Source: Rhodocyclaceae bacterium (GTDB lineage Bacteria; Pseudomonadota; Gammaproteobacteria; Burkholderiales; Rhodocyclaceae). From it: a stretch of 20,234 nucleotides of DNA. Positions 14,300 to 20,234 of this stretch are shown here, piece by piece (within the stretch, counting starts at the first letter, position 1; every line of letters starts with the position of its first letter). The notes under the pieces were generated by a model. It had not been told where the DNA came from, searched no databases, and worked only from the letters and a program-made list of their open reading frames with translations. Made by a program: the position numbers and the translations under genes. Location: the NCBI GenBank assembly GCA_016702335.1, contig JADJEF010000009.1, positions 1 through 20,234 of the forward strand, written 5' to 3'.

Positions 14300-14626
14300 C
14301 TAACTCTCCTGATTCGGCTCATCGCTTAGCCAGGCTGGGATATCTCGACTACCGTGAAGCACTCGCCAGATGTCGATCTGTTCGTTGCTCTCGAAGTAAA
14401 ACACCAAGTAGGGAAATCGCTTGCAGCCCCAAAATCTCAATCCCGGCAGATTCAATTCGTGCGCATACCGAGGCGACCCAGTACCGGGTTGGCGCTGAAT
14501 GTGGCGGTATGCTTTTTCCAAGTCATCAACGAAAGTCAAAACATGCTCGGGAGCATTCAGCAGATAGTAATCAACAGCCTCCTGAACGTCCAAGTCCGCA
14601 CACTTGCGGCGGACCAACGGCTTCAT
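14300..14626 (-). CDS. parE: ParE-family toxin (RelE/ParE superfamily)
   Basis: A 108-residue toxin; ParE proteins poison DNA gyrase. The family pattern is clear: an N-terminal helix pair (ADLDVQEAVDYYLLNAPEHV, FVDDLEKAYRHIQRQPGTGS) and the sheet ending in LPGLRFWGCKRFPYLVFYFE, then IDIWRVLHGSRDIPAWL. The R-V-LHGSRD-IP ending is characteristic of ParE. The ATG at 14626-14624 overlaps the ParD stop by four bases. The frame is intact, unlike the other two TA systems here. Confidence 0.9.
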   Translation of the reverse strand: MKPLVRRKCADLDVQEAVDYYLLNAPEHVLTFVDDLEKAYRHIQRQPGTGSPRYAHELNLPGLRFWGCKRFPYLVFYFESNEQIDIWRVLHGSRDIPAWLSDEPNQES

Positions 14627-14868
14627 GCTGATTTTGCCAATCGCTTCTTGATGTCTGAACGAAGTGAGGCAAAGTAGTCTGCATCGGCTATGCCGGTCGG
14701 GGGCGACTGCGCTCCCTCGAGCAATAGATTACGTAACCGAATCCGATCCTGATCGCGACGAATCAGTTGGCGCACATACTCACTGGACGTGCCATAACCA
14801 GCGGTGCTTACCTGCTGATCCACGAACTCCTTGAGCGTATCAGGGAGGGAAATGTTCATTGTCGTCAT
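14623..14868 (-). CDS. parD: ParD-family antitoxin
   Basis: An 81-residue ribbon-helix-helix antitoxin. The RHH (MNISLPDTLKEFVDQQVSTA, YGTSSEYVRQLIRRDQDR) binds operator DNA and represses the operon. The tail (residues about 50-81) wraps the toxin and ends SLRSDIKKRLAKSA. The frame is open further upstream to 14988, but that part looks non-coding; ATG at 14868 or 14859 fits the domain. No strong ribosome site is visible. It precedes parE with a four-base overlap, the standard order. Confidence 0.9.
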   Translation of the reverse strand: MTTMNISLPDTLKEFVDQQVSTAGYGTSSEYVRQLIRRDQDRIRLRNLLLEGAQSPPTGIADADYFASLRSDIKKRLAKSA

Positions 14869-15079
14869 GGGCGGCACACTACAATGTTTGGCAAAATTGG
14901 CAAGTCCAGCGATAGCCCTGTCCGTAACCTTATGCCGCTTCTGCGTTCTGGTAACTACCTTAATGGAAGCAGAGAAACCGACAGCCACCGCTGACGGCTA
15001 AGTCCATTCTCAACCCGCCGGTGGTATCCGTAGCGAGTTGGATATCTATCCGGCCAGGGCAAATGCACTGACCGGTGTT

Positions 15080-15096
15080 ACCGATTAAATATCGGT
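15080..15096 (-). terminator. Small hairpin over the integrase stop
   Basis: ACCGAT (15080-15085) pairs with ATCGGT (15091-15096) around a TAAAT loop, with the stop codon at its edge. It is short, so it is a weak terminator candidate. Confidence 0.25.
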
Positions 15097-15699
15097 TTGC
15101 TCCGAAATCTCAAGGGCGTCGTCGACCTCGATGCCAAGATACCTCACGGTCGATTCCAGTTTGGAATGGCCGAGTAATAGCTGAACTGCCCGCAGGTTCT
15201 TGGTGCGCCGGTAGATCAACGTTGCCTTGGTCCGACGCATGGTGTGGGTACCGTAGCCCGTCGTATCGAGCCCGATCATGCTCACCCATCGGTGCACGAT
15301 CCGAGCGTATTGCCGAGTAGAGATATGAGGTGAGTCGTGCAGGCGACTCTGAAACAGGTGCTCTTCAGATTTCAGATGTGCCTTGTCAATCCACGCCGTG
15401 AGCGCCGTCCGGGTCTGCTCGGTAATCTCGAATTGGACCGGGCGTTTGGTCTTTTGCTGCATAACCATGGCGCGTGAGGCCACCGTGTTGCCGTGAGAAA
15501 CATCCCGTACGCACAGATTGACCAGGTCGCACGCCCGTAACTTGCTATCGATCGCCAGGTCAAACATCGCCAACTCGCGTGTTTCCTGTGCCAACTGCAG
15601 GCGGGTCCGGATGGCATAGATTTCCTGCAATTTCAGTGGCGCTTTCTGGCCGATGAGTTTTCCCTTATTCCACGGGATTCGTAACTGTTTGGCTTCCAT
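15085..15699 (-). CDS. Small tyrosine recombinase/integrase
   Basis: A 204-residue recombinase consisting almost only of a catalytic domain, similar in size to FimB-type enzymes. It shows Arg in IDSKLRACDLVNL, Lys in MVMQQKTKRPVQFEI, HTMRR in YGTHTMRRTKATL, and second His and Tyr in LLGHSKLESTVRYLGIE. The start is well supported: AAGGAG lies 7 bases before the ATG at 15699-15697. It has no excisionase or partner nearby. FimB-type enzymes invert short DNA segments, but no invertible segment with clear inverted ends was found here, so its target is unknown. Confidence 0.88.
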   Translation of the reverse strand: MEAKQLRIPWNKGKLIGQKAPLKLQEIYAIRTRLQLAQETRELAMFDLAIDSKLRACDLVNLCVRDVSHGNTVASRAMVMQQKTKRPVQFEITEQTRTALTAWIDKAHLKSEEHLFQSRLHDSPHISTRQYARIVHRWVSMIGLDTTGYGTHTMRRTKATLIYRRTKNLRAVQLLLGHSKLESTVRYLGIEVDDALEISEQTDI

Positions 15700-15809
15700 T
15701 TTCAGCTCCTTGTGAGTGAATCGGAAGTGAAGTGTGTTCCTTTCTGTGGCAATGTGTCTGGCGTACCAATAGTGATACAGTTTGCTTATGCCATGAAAGC
15801 CGATTCTTG

Positions 15810-16137
15810 ATGTCCGATTTTTTTCACCGCAGGTGGCGCATAGCCTGTACGTGTTTGGCTACGGTCTCTGCCTGCCGCTGATAGAAAAGTCCTCGGCGAA
15901 GATATCAAGACTGTTCAGCTTGGGTGGCCGCTAGGTATGCCCTTGGTGGACCATTTTGGTGGTGGGATCTGGGAAGTGCGAAGAAAGTTGGTTGGGCGCA
16001 TTGCCAGAACCTTGTTCGTGATTGAAGAAGATGTGATGGTGTTGCTTTACTTGTTTATCAAGAAGCAGCAAAAGACGCCGCAGCCAGAGTTGGACCTTGC
16101 CAAAGAACGATTGAAATTGCTCAGGAGACGAAAATGA
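15810..16137 (+). pseudogene. HigB/Gp49-like toxin (RelE superfamily), damaged 5' end
   Basis: From 15844 the frame reads PVRVWLRSLPAADRKVLGED, IKTVQLGWPLGMPLV, IARTLFVIEEDVMVLLYLFI and KKQQKTPQPELDLAKERLK, a nearly complete Gp49-like mRNA-cutting toxin. Upstream, in the same frame, IFFTAGGA is followed by TAG at 15841-15843 where family members usually have Glu. The only nearby ATG (15810) is one base out of frame. An internal ATG at 15937 could give at most 66 residues. Its TGA overlaps the antitoxin ATG in the usual toxin-first order. Confidence 0.75.
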
Positions 16138-16420
16138 CTAAGCCGCACGTTGGCAGTAGCCTTGATGATTTTCTGGCGGAAGATGCCATGCTGCAGGAAG
16201 TCACCGCCATTGCGGTGAAGCGTGTCATCGCCTGGCAAATCCAGGAGGAAATGGCCTCGCAGAAACTAACCAAAACGGCAATGGCAAAAAGATGCATACG
16301 AGTCGTGCTGCACTAAATCGGTTGCTGGATGAAACCGATACGAGTCTGACGCTAACCACGCTTGCGGGGGCCGCCGCCGCATTGGGACGCCAAGTACGCT
16401 TTGAGCTCTGTGCAGCCTAA
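16134..16420 (+). pseudogene. HigA-like XRE antitoxin, frameshifted
   Basis: The frame starts well (MTKPHVGSSLDDFLAEDAML, VKRVIAWQIQEEMASQKLTK, TAMAKR) and then shifts. From 16292 the neighbouring frame continues the helix-turn-helix (MHTSRAALNRLLDETDTSLT, LTTLAGAAAALGRQVRFEL) to TAA at 16420. One missing G in AAAAGGATG (16285-16293) explains the break. The intact form would be about 95 residues. Toxin and antitoxin are both broken, as expected if the toxin was lost first. Confidence 0.82.
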
Positions 16421-16824
16421 GCGACTACAGTAACGGCCGCCTCACTTGGGCTGGGCGCGAAACCTCAGAAGCGAAATGGGCACTCACGACACTCAATAGC
16501 CCTGTGGGTTTTGACCCCTACGGCGGCTAAGCCGCGAAAGCAGCCATGCGCGTTCGGATTCGCGATCGAGGCAGTTTTCATCAAGGGCTGACTACCTTCG
16601 GCGGCTCGAATTGCTCCAGTCAGTCTGGCGCCAACTCGCCGACCCGCGATGTTGCAGTGTGAAACGATGCGCCCGAAAGGCTCAAAGCGATGGCGCGGTC
16701 GATTCGTTCCCGATAAAAACTTGCGAACTCGCTCTAGCACGGAACCGTGTAACTGGGTACATCTCTGCATCGCAAACCCGATACCCTGTCGAGTGCGACT
16801 AGCCTTTGGATGAGGATGGATAGT
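16421..16824. other. About 400 bp without a convincing gene
   Basis: A minus-strand open frame crosses this stretch as the continuation of the DUF2917 remnant, but its translation here has unnatural composition. A short dyad GCGGCT-A-AGCCGC lies near 16530. No RNA gene or terminator is assigned. Confidence 0.4.
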
Positions 16825-17027
16825 TGTATTGTTCGACAGGCCTTCAACGACAGTCGAACCCGATGTGGTGATGATCAATGAATCACCTGCGTGCAAGAAA
16901 AGTCCTGCACGCAACCGGTCACCGTAACCCACGCTGCGCCGGATTCCACGGTCAGCACATTAACGGCTTTCGCATCGATTCGGAAAACCTCATTGATGGT
17001 TAGTAGTTTGGTTTGTGCGGTTTTCAT
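16825..17027 (-). pseudogene. DUF2917-like small protein, frameshifted
   Basis: The ATG at 17027-17025 has AGGAGAC at a proper distance and reads MKTAQTKLLTINEVFRIDAK, then LTVESGAAWVTVTGCVQDF. The next natural residues, LHAGDSLIITTSGSTVVEGL, lie in the neighbouring frame. Adding one T to the TTTT run at 16901-16898 joins them as QDFFLHAGDSL, the usual DUF2917 pattern. The C-terminal limit is uncertain. DUF2917 genes are, to my knowledge, often divergent from MocR-type regulators, as here. Confidence 0.65.
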
Positions 17028-17082
17028 GGCGGTCTCCTAGTAAGTGACGACACCACCATGCTAGAAATTATGGGTAAAGCAG

Positions 17083-17139
17083 TACAGATGCAATGCAATT
17101 GAATTGTGACCATTACAGATGTGTATTTTGGTAACTGTA
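17083..17139. promoter_or_regulatory. Candidate MocR operator between the divergent genes
   Basis: TACAGATG occurs at 17083-17090 and again at 17114-17121, 31 bp apart (about three helix turns). A partial inverted copy (AACTGTA) lies at 17133-17139. MocR regulators typically bind directly repeated sites in front of the divergent target, so this is a likely site for the adjacent regulator. Confidence 0.45.
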
Positions 17140-17201
17140 TTGGTCAATAATCTAGCGAACTGTGCACCTCACCCAGTTCTTGTTGAGGCGACAATTCATC
17201 C

Positions 17202-18574
17202 ATGATGCTTTACGAAACACTCGCTACAGAATTTGCCACGCTGATCGGCGACGGTCACATGAAGGCTGGTGATCGCCTACCTTCTGTGCGCCACTTGGCG
17301 CAACAGCGCACGCTATCCATTTCGACAGTTGTACAAGCCTTGCGGGTCTTGGAATCCAGGGGGCTGGTCGAAGCGCGCCCTCAATCAGGCTATTACGTGC
17401 GGCGCTTAGCACCCCGTATGGTCGAACCCGCGATTTCTGTCATAGCGAACAAACCTGTCACCGTGGGCGTTAGTCGTCGCCTGGTTGAAATACTACGGGC
17501 TAACGAAGCCAGTGGCATGGTGCCATTTGGATCTGCCCTACCGGCACCAGAGTTGTTGCTCTCGCAGCGACTGAGTCGAATTTATGGCAACGTGGCGCGG
17601 CGCCATCCGCACAGTTGCTCGCCGGCACCAGCCACGGCGACTTGAATGACGCACCGTTGATTAGAGCAATTACGCGGCGTGCCCTGGAATGGGGTTGTCA
17701 GCTCAATGAAAATGAAATCGTAGTCACCAACTCCTGTACTGAAGCGATGACGTTGTGTTTGCGCGCTGTCACGCAGCCAGGTGACACCGTTGCGGTGGAA
17801 TCTCCAACGTATTACGTCATGTTGCAGTTGCTGGAGTCGATGGGTTTGCGTGCGCTGGAAATCCCGACGCACCCACTCACCGGCATTTCTCTTGAGGCGC
17901 TGGAGTTGGCTACTCGCGAGCAGAAGATTGCCGCCTGCCTGCTGACACCCAACGGCGTTAATCCAATCGGGAGCGTGATGCCGGACACTGCCAAACAAGC
18001 ACTGGCAGACTTGCTTGGTGAGCGCAACGTGCCATTAATCGAAGACGATATATATGGCGACATCTGTTCGACGGCAAGCCGACCAAGGCCGGTTCATGCA
18101 TTTGACAGTCACGGAAACACGATGCTATGCACGTCATTCTCGAAGACCGTTAGCCCGGGCCTTCGCGTAGGGTTTGTAGCCGCCGGCAAACGGGCAGACG
18201 AACTGGTCTTACAGAAAACGCTTACGAGTGGAAAAACAAGCGCGCTCACTCAGCGTGTGCTGGCTGAATTGCTTGATACCCGAGGCTTTGATGTGCACTT
18301 GCGCACGCTAAGACGACGATTTGCAGAACAAATTGCCTGTACTCGCGATGCGGTATCGCGTTACTTTCCCAAGGAAACAACGGTGACTGACCCACCGGGC
18401 GGGCTTGTGCTGTGGGTGGCACTGCCCGACGATGTCGATGCCTCTCTCTTACATAGTAAAGCGATAGCGGAAGGCATTGCATTTGTCCCCGGGGCTCCGG
18501 CTAGCATGCGGCCACCGTGGAGCACCCGGTCGGATGACGCCTTACGTCGACTGGGACAACTGATAAGCCAGTAA
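17202..18574 (+). pseudogene. MocR-type regulator (GntR HTH + aminotransferase domain), frameshifted
   Basis: The N-terminal GntR winged helix is clear (about residues 1-70: HMKAGDRLPSVRHLAQQRTL, VVQALRVLESRGLVEARPQS). The type I aminotransferase domain follows, with the PLP Asp/Tyr strand PLIEDDIYGD and the Schiff-base Lys in CTSFSKTVSPGLRVGF. The frame breaks near 17611, where one missing C in CACCAG would restore RHPHQLLAGTSHGD. Further damage is compensated. At 18064-18085 the frame gives ICSTASRP where DILFDGKRP is expected (one C lost, one gained). Near 18493-18513 about 15 residues are missing after VPG and a C is lost in front of PWSTR. MocR proteins sense PLP or an amino acid and switch a neighbouring gene, here probably the DUF2917 gene or the downstream PLP enzyme. 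Confidence 0.82.
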
Positions 18575-19726
18575 ATGAAAATTGAAACACAACTTATGCA
18601 AGTGGGTCGGAATTCCGGGGCGCAAACCATCCGGTGAATCCTCCTCTGGTGCGCGCTTCGACTACGCTGTTTTCTTGTTTGGCTGATTTCAAAAAATCGT
18701 ACGAGGCTTGGCTTGGAGTCGCCACGCCACGGTCGCTCCGGCACGAGCACGACGTTTGAACTCCAGACGGCCTGGCCGCCCTATCGCCTGCGCAGGGTTG
18801 CATCGCCACCGCAAGCGGTCTTGGCCGCTGTTGCTGCCGTCCTGATTGCATATGCAAAGCCCGGTAAGAAAATATTGGTGCAAGACGCGGCACACGGCCC
18901 CACGCGCACTGTGTGATTTAGTTTCGCCTGCGCTCCCGGCTGCACGGTTGAGTTCTTCAATTCAACAAAAGCCCTGTCTGAGCGCATCAGTGCCGAACAA
19001 CGCTGATCTTTATCGAAATTCTCGTCGCAAACGATGGACATGCTGGATGTCGAAGAAGTCGCTCGAATTGCTCACCAAGCTGGTATTCCTGTCGCCTGTG
19101 ACTCGACGTGGGGGACGCCCTTGTTCTTTGATGCCCATGCGCTGGGAATAGACATCTCCATTCATTCCGCAACGAAATATATCAACGGTCATTCCGATGT
19201 CTTGCTGGGCTCATTACGGGGTCTTATGAGGCACTTGCATCGACTCGTGTCTGGTGCGACAGAGTTGGTTCGCATGCATCACCCGATTCGTGTTGGCTCG
19301 CTTTGCGTGGCCTCAGGACCCTCGCGGTGCGCATGCAGCGACCCAGGCCAGCGCATTGATGGTGTCGCAATGGTTGCAAGCCCAGCCACAGGTGAGGCGG
19401 GTGTTGTTTCCCGTGCTTCCGGAAGATCCAGGACATAAGCTATGGCAGAAGCAATTTTCTGGCGGCGCCGGGCCTTACGTTTGAATTGCGCCCGTGCAAT
19501 GAAGCCGCTTTTGAACGCTTCATTGACGCACTCAAAGTTATTTGGTATTGGCACCAGTTGGGGCGGGTTCGAGAGCCTCGTTATGCCCGCGATACCGCAT
19601 CATCTTCGCGCCCTTAAGTGCAGCCCGATGAAGGACGTTTGGTACGACTCCGTATCGGACTGGAAGATCCGGCTGACTTGTGCTGACTTGAAAATGCGCG
19701 TGCATTTGTTTGGCGCAATCATCTGA
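18575..19726 (+). pseudogene. Cys/Met-metabolism PLP enzyme (cystathionine beta-lyase-like), many frameshifts
   Basis: The ATG at 18575 directly follows the MocR stop. The protein can be followed through changing frames: MKIETQLMQVGRNSGAQTIR, NPPLVRASTTLFSCLADFKK, PRHGRSGTSTTFELQTA, AVLIAYAKPGKKILVQDAA, GCTVEFFNSTKALSERISAE, MDMLDVEEVARIAHQAGIPV, STWGTPLFFDAHALGIDISI, HSATKYINGHSDVLLGS (PLP Lys in SATKY), GLRTLAVRMQR, MVSQWLQAQPQVRRVLFPVL, FGIGTSWGGFESLVMP and RLRIGLEDPADL. These are the standard blocks of cystathionine beta-lyases in correct order. At least ten single-base changes are needed to join them. No functional enzyme can be made from this sequence as written. Confidence 0.85.
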
Positions 19727-19741
19727 GGGCTCCCCGTGCAA

Positions 19742-20071
19742 ATGTCCAGCATCCCATTCGGGATCACCGCGATTGGTCTCGGCTATTAGAACCCACTGAA
19801 CACAAAGGCGAAAGCGGGCTGGCACATTGGCGCCCAGGAATTTTGGAAGTTACCGGGTCCGTTTTGTGGTTAGTGCACACCCGGCTATCTCGCAGATCAT
19901 TGGTGCGTGAAGGCCACATACTTTTTGTGCGTCGAAGGGAACTCCATACTGAGCTGGAGGATGGTCGCACGTTTGTACTCACGGCGGGAATGAGCTATCA
20001 AGTCGCCGACAATTCCTGAACCTCACCGATCCTCAACTGAAGCAGGGGCAAAGCTCTTCATTGTCGATTAG
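19742..20071 (+). pseudogene. DHCW-motif cupin, frameshifted
   Basis: The frame begins MSSIPFGIT at 19742, 16 bases after the preceding gene. Pieces in successive frames match the DHCW cupin family in order: LLEPTEHKGESGLAHWR, the signature GYLADHWCVK (about 19880-19910), GHILF, ELHTELEDGRTFVLTAGMSY, QVADN, and after one more shift EPHRSSTEAGAKLFIVD to TAG at 20071. At least four one-base indels are needed. These cupins have no established reaction. The position behind the PLP enzyme suggests an ancestral operon MocR - lyase - cupin. Confidence 0.8.
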
Positions 20072-20234
20072 GACGAGAGTGTCTAGCCGCCACCAAACTT
20101 TGGGTCCGCAATGTGGGCGGCAGCGGGCAGCCACGTGGACACCCATCAAGATGACCTCGCAACTACATGCTTCCTTTGTCCGGAAGCAGCGCGGTCGCAT
20201 TCGCGGCATTCCGGCTCGCCGGATTAATAATCTT
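20072..20234. other. Right edge without a recognised gene
   Basis: I see no convincing frame, repeat or hairpin in the last 160 bases. It may be the start of the next gene or an intergenic stretch. Confidence 0.3.

Noticed and set aside
15085..15840. Invertible promoter switch next to the small integrase
   Set aside because: FimB-type enzymes suggest this, but no pair of inverted repeats bracketing a promoter was found around the gene.
15937..16137. Intact 66-residue toxin from the internal ATG
   Set aside because: The sequence continues upstream in frame with conserved toxin residues to a TAG, so this is the rest of a longer broken gene, not a complete one.

Overview
The window looks like an accessory region of a GC-rich proteobacterium, with beta- or gamma-proteobacterial gene types (OmpR-type two-component pair, MocR/DUF2917 pair, DHCW-motif cupin, TraR-like zinc finger, RIT element). 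No rRNA, tRNA or core housekeeping gene is present, so the host cannot be named more closely. The content is dominated by site-specific recombinases, toxin-antitoxin pairs and decaying genes, as expected of an integrative element or plasmid scar. Six tyrosine recombinases (five intact, one fragment) and one IS transposase are visible.

Layout. 1-1684 (minus): sensor kinase, OmpR-family response regulator and the tail of an unrecognised upstream gene, in one operon. 1924-3756: a decayed IS3-like insertion sequence with recognisable inverted ends. 3862-4248: a small STAS/SEC14-like protein. 4395-5146: an AbiEi antitoxin with only the beginning of its AbiEii toxin. 5127-6914 (minus): a PF12834/PF12835-like integrase followed by a 281-residue unknown protein. 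6915-8029: about 1.1 kb with no convincing gene. 8030-8768: a Sel1-repeat protein and a two-helix membrane protein. 8769-9295: a non-coding stretch with an AT-rich segment and a very regular array of thirteen 11-bp repeats in four clusters. 9296-10437 (minus): the C-terminal scrap of an integrase, a frameshifted unknown gene and a TraR/DksA-like zinc-finger gene. 10614-14088: a complete RIT (recombinase-in-trio) element with 34-bp perfect inverted ends and three overlapping recombinases. 14300-14868 (minus): ParDE. 15085-15699 (minus): a small integrase. 15810-16420: a broken HigBA pair. 16825-17027 and 17202-20071: a DUF2917 gene divergent from a MocR regulator, then a Cys/Met-metabolism PLP enzyme and a DHCW cupin, all four frame-damaged.

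Two themes stand out. First, the 11-bp repeat array (9047-9264) resembles a partition centromere or iteron locus more than any gene, and has no obvious partner protein in the window. Second, single-base insertions and deletions recur, often in short homopolymers, in the transposase, AbiEii, the 9525-10053 gene, HigBA, DUF2917, MocR, the Cys/Met enzyme and the cupin. In the kinase and in MocR they come in pairs that restore the frame. The RIT trio, ParDE and several other genes are clean. That contrast fits a mobile element that arrived later than the decay of its neighbours, but assembly error must be excluded first. All family assignments come from reading the translations by eye; no database search was run.
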